This document shows, in pieces, positions 1 to 6,611 of a stretch of 10,914 bases of DNA (its first letter is position 1; every line of letters starts with the position of its first letter). The stretch spans positions 2,931 through 13,844 of the forward strand of contig DNQP01000257.1 in the NCBI GenBank assembly GCA_003500955.1. Reading direction: 5' to 3'. Position numbers and translations under genes: made by a program. This DNA comes from Curvibacter sp. (lineage in GTDB: Bacteria > Pseudomonadota > Gammaproteobacteria > Burkholderiales > Burkholderiaceae_C). The notes below the pieces were generated by a model. The model saw only the letters and a program-made list of their open reading frames with translations. It was not told the DNA's origin and ran no database searches.

Positions 1-512
1 CGCTCGTTCTCGATCAGGAACTCGCCATAGAAGAAATTGGGATCGATGCCCGACGGGCTGATGGCCAGCGCCTTCTTGAGCATGTCCTCGGCCTTGGCCT
101 TGCTGCCGAAGGCGATGGGCCAGCCCGGTACCTTGTAGTACAGCACGCCCAAGCTGCCGTAGGCGGAACCGTCGAGCACCTGACCGTCGATGGCAATGGC
201 CTGCTCGTAGAGCGCCTTGGCCTGCTTGACCAGACCCAGTGCACCCAGGCCGCCCTTTTCTCCAGCCAGCGAGCTCACGATGATGCCCTCCCAGACCAGC
301 GGTTCGCTGCGCCCGGCAAAGGTGCTGCTCACTTGGTGCGCTTTCTCGGCCAGTCCCTCGAAGCGCTTGACGCGCTCGGCGGCTGGCGCCTGGTAGCGGA
401 TCACTTCCCAGTCGCGCTGCAGTTCGGCGACGGCGTCGTCGACCGGTGCGGCCTGGCTCAGCAGGGGCAGGGCCAGGCCCAGGGCCAGCAGGCCCAGACG
501 GATGTTCTTCAT
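1..512 (-). CDS. Exported helical-repeat (TPR-like) protein, C-terminus cut by window edge
   Basis: About 170 residues are visible before the reading frame runs off the left edge. The N-terminus is a clear Sec signal peptide: MKN, Arg5, a Leu/Ala/Gly-rich core at residues 6-18, then SQA before a probable cut near residue 21. The mature part is helical with TPR-like spacing of small and aromatic residues (KQAKALYEQAIAID near 96-109, GSLGVLYYK near 119-127, AEDMLKKALAISP near 141-153), so it is probably a periplasmic scaffold or binding protein. The start is well supported: AAGGAG lies 7 nt upstream, and the ATG overlaps the stop of the upstream dehydrogenase gene as ATGA. This is the last visible gene of the five-gene operon. 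The family call is by pattern only; I do not recognise a specific function. Confidence 0.75.
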   Translation of the reverse strand, partial: MKNIRLGLLALGLALPLLSQAAPVDDAVAELQRDWEVIRYQAPAAERVKRFEGLAEKAHQVSSTFAGRSEPLVWEGIIVSSLAGEKGGLGALGLVKQAKALYEQAIAIDGQVLDGSAYGSLGVLYYKVPGWPIAFGSKAKAEDMLKKALAISPSGIDPNFFYGEFLIENE

Positions 513-1285
513 GGTGTCACTCCTTCAGTGGGGGTCGATGCCGCCAGTTGGCGGCGGTGTTTCTTGAAGCTGCCATCGAGCAGCGGCGGGAAGGCGCCGT
601 TGAGGCGCACGCCCAGTCGCTCGGGCCAGCCGATGTAGCGTTCTGCGGCCTCGCTCTCGATCAGTTGCAGCAGGGCCTGCGCGACGCGTTCCGCGCTGTC
701 GCTGGCGGTGCCCGTGGCGCGGTTGTAGGCCTCGGCCTCGGTGGTGTTGAAGGCCGTGCGCGTGCTGCGCGGCGCGAGCAGCTGGACCTGCACCGGGCTG
801 TCGGCCAGCTCGCGCCGCAGCGCTTCGGCAAAGCCGTGCAGCCCGGCCTTGCTGGCGGTGTAGAGGCTGAAGCCCGGCAGACCGATGCGGCCCAGCGCCG
901 AGCCCACGAAGACGATCTGCGCCTTGGGCTGGCGCAGCAGCTGGGGCAGCAGGGCCTGGGTGAGCTGCATGGGGGCCAGCAGATTGGCCATCAGCACGCT
1001 CTGCATCTGCACCGGCGTCAGTTGGGACAGGGCGCCGAAGCCAGGCAGGCCGGCCGCGTGGACGACCACGTTGGCCCCCCAGCTGCTGGCGGCGCGTACG
1101 ATGCGCTCCATACCCGCGGCGGTGCCGAGATCGGCCTGCACCCAACGCAGGTCGGGCGCATCCTGCTGCGCGTGGCGGCTCACCCCCAGCACCTGGGCGC
1201 CGGCCTGTCGCAGCGCGGAGACCATGGCCTGGCCGATGCCGCCGCTGGCGCCGGTGATCAGCACACGTGTTTCGCTGAGCTTCAT
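509..1285 (-). CDS. Short-chain dehydrogenase/reductase (SDR), classical type
   Basis: A 258-residue protein, a normal length for a classical SDR, predicted to be a cytosolic NAD(P)H-dependent oxidoreductase. The cofactor motif TGASGGIG is at residues 11-18. The usual NNAG motif appears as HAAG at 76-79. The catalytic tetrad is complete: Asn101, Ser129, Tyr142 and Lys146 (YTASK). Arg37 and His38 after the second strand would favour NADP(H), but this is inferred. The start is secure: AGGAGG lies 7 nt upstream inside the last codons of the diiron-oxidase gene, and the ATG overlaps that gene's TGA by 4 bases. A matching 4-base overlap joins it to the exported protein downstream. Its job in the operon is probably to reduce or oxidise the carbonyl or alcohol made by its neighbours; the substrate is unknown. 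Confidence 0.92.
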   Translation of the reverse strand: MKLSETRVLITGASGGIGQAMVSALRQAGAQVLGVSRHAQQDAPDLRWVQADLGTAAGMERIVRAASSWGANVVVHAAGLPGFGALSQLTPVQMQSVLMANLLAPMQLTQALLPQLLRQPKAQIVFVGSALGRIGLPGFSLYTASKAGLHGFAEALRRELADSPVQVQLLAPRSTRTAFNTTEAEAYNRATGTASDSAERVAQALLQLIESEAAERYIGWPERLGVRLNGAFPPLLDGSFKKHRRQLAASTPTEGVTP

Positions 1286-1974
1286 GCCAGGGCCTCCTGC
1301 GCCACGCCTTGCGGCAGCGGCAGGCCGCGGAACACGTCGCCATAGAGCCGGTAGAAGGCACGCGCGGCGTGCACGATGTCGGCCTGGTCCTGCGACCGTT
1401 CGATGCCGTCCATCAGCAGCGCGAAGTGCGCCGTGTGCTCCTGGTCCAGCGTGCCGTGCGAGCGCAGGTAGCTGAAGGCGCTGTCGGGCAGGTCCAGCGG
1501 ACGCTGGATGGCGTCGGCCGCCTGCAGGGCCAGGGCCACGCTGGTGCCCTCAAGCACGTGCACCATGCCGAAGAAGCCCAGCGGGTTGCGGCGTGCGATG
1601 GTGTCGTAGGCGTAGGCGACCATGACCTCGGTGGCGTGCGCGGGCTGGCCCTGGCGCACGGCCTCGGCATCGCCGCCACAGGCGCGGATGTCGTCGAGGA
1701 TCCACTCGTCGTGCCCGGCCTCTTCCTCGATGTACTCGTCCATCGCGTCGTTGAGCCAGGCATGGTGGGCGGGCAGCGCAGCCTTGACGGCGTGCAGCAG
1801 GGGCACGGTGTGCTTCACGTGGTGGTAGGCCTCGGTGAGGAAGGCGATGTAGCTGGGTAGCGAAACCTCGCCGCGCAGCAGCACACCCTGGATGATGGGG
1901 GCGGCCAGCAGGCCCTGGCGGGCGGCGGTGGTGTCGGTGATCAGTCGGTGGTGAAAGCTCATGGTCAGGTCCAT
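1282..1974 (-). CDS. Heme-oxygenase-like diiron oxidase (HDO family, TenA/PqqC fold)
   Basis: A 230-residue all-helical protein that automatic pipelines would probably call TenA-family or iron-containing redox enzyme. It carries the full six-ligand metal signature of heme-oxygenase-like diiron oxidases: Glu85 and His88 (EEAGH), Glu142 (HVLEG), then His173, Asp177 and His180 (HGTLDQEH). The His-x3-Asp-x2-His spacing matches CADD and UndA, enzymes that use iron and oxygen on small amine or fatty-acid substrates. That argues against thiaminase. The start is uncertain: ATG at 1974 overlaps the ligase stop as TGATG but lacks a ribosome site, while ATG at 1962 (residue 5) has only a weak GGAC upstream. 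It lies between an acyl ligase and an SDR, so an acyl or amino-acyl substrate is likely. The reaction itself is not known. Confidence 0.88.
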   Translation of the reverse strand: MDLTMSFHHRLITDTTAARQGLLAAPIIQGVLLRGEVSLPSYIAFLTEAYHHVKHTVPLLHAVKAALPAHHAWLNDAMDEYIEEEAGHDEWILDDIRACGGDAEAVRQGQPAHATEVMVAYAYDTIARRNPLGFFGMVHVLEGTSVALALQAADAIQRPLDLPDSAFSYLRSHGTLDQEHTAHFALLMDGIERSQDQADIVHAARAFYRLYGDVFRGLPLPQGVAQEALA

Positions 1975-3410
1975 CAGGGGGTGAGGGGCTCGGTGAGGTC
2001 GGCGCGCAGGTCAGCGTGTGCGGCCAGGATGGCGGTGCGCTGCGGGCGGCCGTTGGCCGTGGCGTAGCCGGTCTCGGGGCTGAAGGCGGCGCGGCCGCGG
2101 GTCCAGCGCGTGATGCGCGCGTAGTCGGGCAGGGTGGCGTTGGCCGCGTCCACGGCGGTTTGCAGCGCGGCATCGGACGTGCCGTTCTGCACCGGCCAGA
2201 GCACGGCCCACAGGCTGGGCTCGCCATCGCCGTAGACCACGGCCTGGCGGATCACGGCCTGCTGGCCCAGCGCGGTCTCGACCCATTCGGGCGAAATGTT
2301 GCGGCCGTAGGCGCTGATCAGCACGTTCTTCTTGCGCCCGCGGATGTGGACATAGCCGTCGGCGTCGATGTGGCCGAGGTCACCGCTGGGCCACCATTCG
2401 GGTGAGTCGGTGGCATCACCGAGGTAGCCGGTCATCAGGCTGCCCGCGACTTCGATCTCACCGTCGTCTGCGACACGCAGACGCGCGTGCGGCAGGGCTC
2501 GGCCCACGCTGCCCAGGCGTGTCGCCCCCGGCAGGTTCAGCGTCTGCACCGAGGCGCCCTCGGACAGGCCATAGCCCTCGTAGGCGGGGATGCCCAGGGT
2601 CTGGGCGGCGGCGATCAGCGGCGCGCCGACGGCAGCGCCACCCACGGCCACGAACTTCAGGCCGGCCGGCGCACGCTGGCCTGTCTGCATGAGCAGGCCC
2701 ACCCAGGCGCGCAGCATCTGCGGCAGCAGGATCAGGCTGTCGGGCTGGTGGCGCAGCACGGCGGCGTGGAAGGTGGCCACGTCGAACTGCGAGGAGCCTT
2801 GCCAGCCGAGTTCGGCCAGCGGCGGGGTGATCAGCGTGGCGCCCTGGCGACGTGCGGCCATCTGGCCGGCCACGTTCTCCAGCAGCACGGCGAAAGGCAG
2901 GGCGCTGAGATGGCGCGTGATGCCCAGCGGACCCAGGGCCTGCACCACACCGTCAGCCACGCGCTCCAGCGCGCTCTGGCGCAGGCACACGCCCTTGGGC
3001 GCGCCCGTGCTGCCCGAGGTGTAGGTGATCTTGGCGGTGCCGAGGGGCATGGGCAGGCCTGAGGCTGGCAGGCGTGCGCAGCACAGCGCCTGCTCCGCCA
3101 GCGTGACAGCCTGCCACGGCAGGGTGGGCCAGGCCGCCGCAGCCGCGGGCGGTGCCAGCAGCGTGTCCACGCCTGCGCTCTGCAGCGCGTGCTGGATCTC
3201 GGCTGGCGTGAAGAAGGGGGGCAGCGGCACGTGCACCAGGCCCGCGCCTGAGGCCGCTTCGTCGAGCACGACGAAAGCCGCGCCGTTGTCCAGCAGCGTG
3301 GCGAGCACGCGCGTGCCCTGGGCCTGCAGCCAAGTCTGGGCCGAGTCCTGGGCCGTGACCAGTTCGGCGGCGCTCCAGGTGCGTAGGCTGTCTTGCAGCA
3401 CCGGCGTCAT
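1974..3410 (-). CDS. AMP-binding acyl ligase / fatty-acyl-AMP or acyl-CoA synthetase family
   Basis: A 478-residue adenylate-forming (ANL) enzyme, slightly shorter than usual acyl-CoA synthetases. Motifs in order are the P-loop TSGSTGAPKG at 131-140, EGYGLSEG at 278-285, SGDLG at 342-346, the hinge region RGRKKN at 358-362, and YGRNISPEWVE at 368-378. The C-terminal catalytic Lys expected in the GK motif is Arg455 here (NGRPQR). This may weaken or alter the adenylation step, or may be a trait of this subfamily. The frame is open further upstream to 4076, but that would overlap the whole hemolysin-family gene. The ATG at 3410 is chosen because CGGAG lies 6 nt upstream and it overlaps the upstream stop as ATGA. 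It probably activates a carboxylic acid for the neighbouring enzymes. Confidence 0.9.
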   Translation of the reverse strand: MTPVLQDSLRTWSAAELVTAQDSAQTWLQAQGTRVLATLLDNGAAFVVLDEAASGAGLVHVPLPPFFTPAEIQHALQSAGVDTLLAPPAAAAAWPTLPWQAVTLAEQALCCARLPASGLPMPLGTAKITYTSGSTGAPKGVCLRQSALERVADGVVQALGPLGITRHLSALPFAVLLENVAGQMAARRQGATLITPPLAELGWQGSSQFDVATFHAAVLRHQPDSLILLPQMLRAWVGLLMQTGQRAPAGLKFVAVGGAAVGAPLIAAAQTLGIPAYEGYGLSEGASVQTLNLPGATRLGSVGRALPHARLRVADDGEIEVAGSLMTGYLGDATDSPEWWPSGDLGHIDADGYVHIRGRKKNVLISAYGRNISPEWVETALGQQAVIRQAVVYGDGEPSLWAVLWPVQNGTSDAALQTAVDAANATLPDYARITRWTRGRAAFSPETGYATANGRPQRTAILAAHADLRADLTEPLTP

Positions 3411-4042
3411 TCGGCGCTCCGGCGGCGTTCGAGCATGCGCAGGGCCAGATCGATGCGGCCGGCCACGACCACCGGACGGTGGTCGTAGTAGCTGCCCCAG
3501 TCGGAGGCTGCGGCACCCAGCAGGGCCGGGTCGGCCACGCCCAGGGCCAGCGGGGTGATGCCCAGGCGCACGAAGAGATGCTGCAGCTCCTGGATCAGTG
3601 TGCTGACCACCCATTCCAACCCCAGCCCGGCCAGGTGCGGCCCCATGAGATGGATCAGGCGTTTGCCCGCACCTGCCTGGCTGGCCGAGAGGTGGCCGAC
3701 TTCGACGATGCGTGCGCGTGCCACACCTTGGGTGGTGTCGCGCGCGAGCAGCGCCTCGACCGGCTGGGACAGGTAACGCTCCAGAAAGAGCGCCGCCCTG
3801 TCCGCGATGCGGTAGCCGGCGGCGGCGATGATCTCGTGCTCGGCGTTGCGCAGGCTCACGAGCACCGGGGCGTAATGCTGCACGCGTGCCCCGTAGCGCT
3901 CGCGGTAGACCCCGTGGATGAAACGCTCGACGTTGCTGCGTTTCGCGTCCTGCTCGGGGTGCACGAACAAAGTTTGCCGGCGCTCGGGCGGTGGGACCAC
4001 GCCAGGGCCGGCAGCGGGATATGAGGTGGCCAGGGCCAGCAT
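3407..4042 (-). CDS. Thermostable-hemolysin-family protein (acyltransferase-like)
   Basis: A 211-residue protein with the pattern of the thermostable (delta-VPH type) hemolysin family: LFLERYLSQPVE near 85-96, RIVEVGHLSA at 111-120, and a C-terminal WGSYYDHRPVVVAG at 182-195. No signal peptide or membrane segment is evident, which fits poorly with a pore-forming toxin. The central EVGHLSA segment looks like the EVGRLA region of LuxI-type acyl-homoserine-lactone synthases and GNAT-fold acyltransferases, so acyl transfer is a reasonable inference. The start at 4042 is preferred over 4063 because AAGGAG lies 5 nt upstream. It is the first gene of the operon and its stop overlaps the ligase start as ATGA. 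The ligase next door could supply its activated acyl donor. The name hemolysin is historical and should not be read as a function here. Confidence 0.82.
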   Translation of the reverse strand: MLALATSYPAAGPGVVPPPERRQTLFVHPEQDAKRSNVERFIHGVYRERYGARVQHYAPVLVSLRNAEHEIIAAAGYRIADRAALFLERYLSQPVEALLARDTTQGVARARIVEVGHLSASQAGAGKRLIHLMGPHLAGLGLEWVVSTLIQELQHLFVRLGITPLALGVADPALLGAAASDWGSYYDHRPVVVAGRIDLALRMLERRRSAE

Positions 4043-4047
4043 GCAAA

Positions 4048-4053
4048 CTCCTT
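4048..4053 (-). promoter_or_regulatory. Shine-Dalgarno site deciding the start of the hemolysin-family gene
   Basis: AAGGAG on the minus strand lies 5 nt before the ATG at 4042. The in-frame ATG at 4063 has no such site, so the shorter protein is preferred. Confidence 0.8.
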
Positions 4054-4139
4054 CTGGCTCCATCGAGCCTGTGCATGAGCGCTATCCTGGGCGGCGCACA
4101 TTAAGCCGACCTGAAGCGCGGCATCGAGATCGTGACCAT

Positions 4140-4168
4140 TTGTGTAGACCGGGCATAGGCCTTACAAT
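4140..4168 (+). promoter_or_regulatory. Sigma70-type promoter for the glycine riboswitch-dadA transcript
   Basis: TTGTGT at 4140-4145 and TACAAT at 4163-4168 are separated by 17 nt, an optimal spacing, and the -10 differs from TATAAT at one base. The transcript would start near 4175, about 25 nt before the first aptamer stem. The divergent operon must start in the same short region; on the minus strand I see only a weak TTGTAA / TACACA pair with a 15-nt spacer. Confidence 0.7.
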
Positions 4169-4198
4169 CTGCCCCATGCCGCGCATCCGCGGCTGACC

Positions 4199-4379
4199 CG
4201 ATCGGGAGAGACTGCCGAAATGGCAGCGCCGAAGGAGCAACCGCCCCGGAAACTCTCAGGCAAAAGGACCGATCGCGTGGCTTGAACTCTGAAGAGCGGC
4301 TGGATTTCGTCACCCGGCCCACCGCAGGAGCAAGCGCCATCAAGAGGTTGGCGTGAATCTCTCAGGTACCAAACAGAGG
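4199..4379 (+). ncRNA. Tandem glycine riboswitch (two gcvT-type aptamers)
   Basis: Two aptamers are readable. The first has its P1 stem formed by CGATCGG at 4199-4205 and CCGATCG at 4269-4275, with the conserved GGAGAG, GAAGGAGCAA and CTCTCAGGCAAAAGGACCG segments. The second has P1 from CTCTG at 4287-4291 and CAGAG at 4374-4378, with GCAGGAGCAA and AATCTCTCAGGTACCAAACA. The short linker of about 11 nt between them is normal for cooperative tandem glycine switches. The RNA lies in the leader of the dadA-like gene and should couple its expression to glycine. Glycine riboswitches usually turn genes on. The call is secure; the direction of control is inferred. Confidence 0.96.
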
Positions 4380-4419
4380 GGGCGTGTGCCGCACATGGTG
4401 TGTGGCGCACCCCACCCCC
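4378..4419 (+). promoter_or_regulatory. Candidate expression-platform hairpin of the glycine riboswitch
   Basis: GTGTGCCGCAC at 4384-4394 pairs with GTGTGGCGCAC at 4400-4410 over 11 bp with two G-U pairs and an ATGGT loop. G-run 4378-4382 can extend the stem with C-run 4415-4419. The stem base shares G4378 with the P1 stem of the second aptamer, so the two may compete. No T-tract follows, so a simple intrinsic terminator is not supported; Rho-dependent or translational control is possible. Confidence 0.55.
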
Positions 4420-4441
4420 ATGACGTTTGGAGCCTGATCTC

Positions 4442-5713
4442 ATGAAGTCGATCGCCGTCATTGGCGCCGGTATCACCGGCGTCACCACTGCCTACGCCCT
4501 GTCCAAACGCGGCTTTGCCGTCACGCTGTTCGAGCAGCACCGCTACCCGGCGATGGAAACCTCGTTCGCCAACGGCGGCCAGCTCTCGGCGTCCAACGCC
4601 GAAGTCTGGAACCACACTTCCACCATCCTCAAGGGCCTCAAGTGGATGCTCAAGAGCGATGCGCCGCTGCTCGTCAACCCCAAGCCCAGCTGGCACAAGC
4701 TGAGCTGGTTCGCCGAGTTCATCGCCAACATCCCGCACTACAAGCGCAACACGGTCGAGACCGCGCGCCTGGCGGTGGCCGCGCGCCAGCACCTCTTCGC
4801 CTGGGCCGAGACCGAGGGCGTGGACTTCGATCTGAAGAAGCAGGGCATCCTGCACATCTACCGCGACAAGGCGGGCTTCGACCACGCCGCCGAAGTCACG
4901 AAACTGCTGGCCGAGGGCGGCCTGCCGCGTCGTGCCGTGACCCTGGATGAGATGCGCGCCATCGAGCCCACGCTGGCCGGTGATTACTACGGCAGCTTCT
5001 ACACCGAGAGCGACAGCACGGGCGACATCCACAAGTTCACCCATGGCCTGGCCGCGGCCGCTGCCCGCCACGGCGTGCGCACGCTCTACGACCAGGAGGT
5101 GCAGCGCCTGCAGAGCAACGGCCAGCAGGCCACGGTGCTGACGCGCAGTGGACTGGGGCCGCAGCGCTGGGAGTTCGACGGCGTGGTGGTCTGTGCGGGC
5201 GTCAAGAGCCGCGCCTTTGCCGCCCAGCTCGGTGACCGCGTCAACGTCTACCCCGTCAAGGGCTACTCGATCACGGTCAACCTGCTCGACGAGGCCAGCC
5301 AGGCTTCGGCGCCCCAGGTCAGCCTGCTCGACGACGCGGCCAAGCTCGTGACCAGCCGCCTGGGACCCGATCGTTTCCGCGTGGCGGGCACGGCCGAATT
5401 CAATGGCTACAACAAGGACATCCGCGCCGACCGCATCCGTCCGCTGGTGGAGTGGGTCAACCAGTGTTTCCCGGGCGTGAGCACCCGCCAGGTGGTGCCC
5501 TGGGCCGGCCTGCGTCCCATGATGCCGGACATGATGCCGCGCGTGGGCCGCGGGCGCGCCGCCAACGTGTTCTACAACACAGGCCATGGCCACCTGGGCT
5601 GGACGCTCTCGGCCGTGACGGCGGACATGGTGGCCGGTGTCGTGCAGCAGGCCTACGCCGACAGCGCACCCAGCGTGCGCGTGGCAGCCTCGGTGCTGCC
5701 GCAGCGGGGCTGA
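4442..5713 (+). CDS. dadA: D-amino-acid dehydrogenase (FAD-dependent, DadA type)
   Basis: A 423-residue flavoprotein, close to the 432 residues of E. coli DadA. It oxidatively deaminates D-amino acids to 2-oxo acids and passes electrons to the respiratory chain at the inner membrane. The FAD-binding GAGITG is at residues 8-13, followed by the family segments FANGGQLSASNAEVW, GDIHKFTHGL, YPVKGYSI, WAGLRPMMPDMMP and the C-terminal NTGHGHLGWT. ATG at 4442 is chosen because GGAG lies 9 nt upstream; a TTG at 4427 in frame is less likely. The glycine riboswitch in its leader suggests that glycine is either a substrate, making it a glycine/D-alanine dehydrogenase, or the signal of amino-acid excess. 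It ends 10 nt from the convergent cupin gene. Substrate range cannot be read from the sequence. Confidence 0.9.
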   Translation: MKSIAVIGAGITGVTTAYALSKRGFAVTLFEQHRYPAMETSFANGGQLSASNAEVWNHTSTILKGLKWMLKSDAPLLVNPKPSWHKLSWFAEFIANIPHYKRNTVETARLAVAARQHLFAWAETEGVDFDLKKQGILHIYRDKAGFDHAAEVTKLLAEGGLPRRAVTLDEMRAIEPTLAGDYYGSFYTESDSTGDIHKFTHGLAAAAARHGVRTLYDQEVQRLQSNGQQATVLTRSGLGPQRWEFDGVVVCAGVKSRAFAAQLGDRVNVYPVKGYSITVNLLDEASQASAPQVSLLDDAAKLVTSRLGPDRFRVAGTAEFNGYNKDIRADRIRPLVEWVNQCFPGVSTRQVVPWAGLRPMMPDMMPRVGRGRAANVFYNTGHGHLGWTLSAVTADMVAGVVQQAYADSAPSVRVAASVLPQRG

Positions 5714-5723
5714 GTCTGTAATC

Positions 5724-5990
5724 CTATCTGCGGCCCACGAGGTAGCTTACGCCCTCGGTGCCGTAGCTTTCGCTGTGCGGCTGGCTGTGCGCGAGGTGAA
5801 AGACCTCGCCCGGCCGGTACAGCTTCTCTTCCTCGCCTGCGCATTGGATGCGGATCTCGCCCGCCAGGATCAGTGCCCGCGCTTCGAAGGGATGGGTGTG
5901 CACGTCCAGGCGGCCGTGCGCGGGGCGGGTGACCGTGCTGACCTCGTAGCCCTGGGCCAGCAGCGTCTGCTCGAACCGTGCGCGTTCCAT
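5724..5990 (-). CDS. Small single-domain cupin protein
   Basis: An 88-residue protein with one cupin barrel. Motif 1 is HTHPFE at residues 31-36 with Gly44, and motif 2 is PGEVF at 60-64 followed by His65, His68 and His72. His31, His33, Glu36 and His72 could bind a metal, although the His-to-Glu spacing is one residue shorter than the classical motif. Stand-alone cupins of this size are seen as small-molecule or metal sensors and minor enzymes; no specific activity can be given. It starts 14 nt after the stop of the glutathione-peroxidase gene on the same strand, so the two are probably co-transcribed. No clear ribosome site precedes the ATG. Its 3' end faces dadA with only 10 nt between. Confidence 0.8.
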   Translation of the reverse strand: MERARFEQTLLAQGYEVSTVTRPAHGRLDVHTHPFEARALILAGEIRIQCAGEEEKLYRPGEVFHLAHSQPHSESYGTEGVSYLVGRR

Positions 5991-6004
5991 GGCGGGCTTG
6001 CGTG

Positions 6005-6592
6005 TCAGCGCTGCAGCGCCGCCTCGATGGCGGCCGTGAGCTCACGCCCCATGGGCTCCACCGCACTCGCGTAGCTCTGCACCTGCTTGCCGTCGCGGCC
6101 GATCAGGTACTTGTGGAAGTTCCACTGCGGTGCAGCCTTCGTGGCATTGAAAAGCTGGGTGTAGAAGGCATTGCGCTGCGGGCCCACCACGTCCGTCTTG
6201 TTGAACATGGGGAACTTCACGCCATAGGTGTTGAAGCACAGGTCTGCAATCTGTTTCGCGTTGCCTGGCTCCTGCTGGCCGAAGTTGTTGGCCGGGAAAC
6301 CAAGGATCGCCAGGCCGCGCTTCTTGTACTTGGCGTACAGCGCCTCCAAGCCCTCGTACTGGCGCGTGTAGCCGCAGTAGCTTGCGGTGTTGACCACCAG
6401 CACCACCTTGCCGGCGTACTGGCAGAGGTTTTGCGGTACATCGTCCTGCAGGCGCGTGAACTGGTGCTGCAGCAGGGCGGGGCAGGCGGCAGCCTGGGCA
6501 TTTTGGGCAGAAGAGCTCATGGGCAGCAGGGCCGCAAAGGCCAGGGTCAGTGCGGGCAGCAGCCGCAAAAGAAATGGGCGCATGGAATTCAT
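6005..6592 (-). CDS. Glutathione-peroxidase-family thiol peroxidase, exported
   Basis: A 195-residue protein. The N-terminus is a Sec signal peptide (Arg5, hydrophobic core 7-24, AQNAQA before a likely cut near residue 35). The peroxidase core follows: NTASYCG with peroxidatic Cys73, GFPANNFGQQEP with Gln107, and WNF at 157-159, giving the Cys-Gln-Trp-Asn set. Cys119 lies 46 residues after Cys73, the same spacing as the peroxidatic and resolving cysteines of yeast Gpx3. This favours a thioredoxin-like reductant over glutathione. It uses Cys, not selenocysteine, and the Cys usual in FPCNQF is Ala here. It probably detoxifies peroxides in the periplasm. The start could be 6592 or 6583; both ATGs sit in an inverted repeat and neither has a ribosome site. 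Confidence 0.9.
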   Translation of the reverse strand: MNSMRPFLLRLLPALTLAFAALLPMSSSAQNAQAAACPALLQHQFTRLQDDVPQNLCQYAGKVVLVVNTASYCGYTRQYEGLEALYAKYKKRGLAILGFPANNFGQQEPGNAKQIADLCFNTYGVKFPMFNKTDVVGPQRNAFYTQLFNATKAAPQWNFHKYLIGRDGKQVQSYASAVEPMGRELTAAIEAALQR

Positions 6593-6600
6593 GCGCCCAT
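6574..6600. repeat. Inverted repeat over the peroxidase start codons
   Basis: ATGGGCGCATG at 6574-6584 and CATGCGCCCAT at 6590-6600 are perfect 11-base complements around GAATT. Both candidate ATGs of the peroxidase gene lie in the arms. This could be a DNA operator or an mRNA hairpin hiding the start. Confidence 0.8.
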
Positions 6601-6611
6601 TCTGCGGCAGC

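Noticed and set aside
446..1345. Long plus-strand open frame opposite the SDR gene
   Set aside because: It is Gly/Ala/Arg/Gln-rich with no family motif and lies antisense to a clear SDR with full catalytic residues. High GC creates such frames.
1282..1974. Thiaminase II / transcriptional regulator TenA
   Set aside because: The protein carries the six-ligand diiron signature and sits with an acyl ligase and an SDR, not with thiamine genes.
3411..4076. Extension of the acyl ligase frame upstream to 4076
   Set aside because: It would overlap the entire hemolysin-family gene and is Arg/Pro/Gly-rich without motifs. The start at 3410 has a ribosome site and an ATGA junction.
4340..5593. 417-codon minus-strand open frame opposite dadA
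   Set aside because: It is low-complexity Val/Gly/Ala/His-rich, antisense to a well-conserved flavoprotein, and also covers the riboswitch leader. It is a high-GC shadow.
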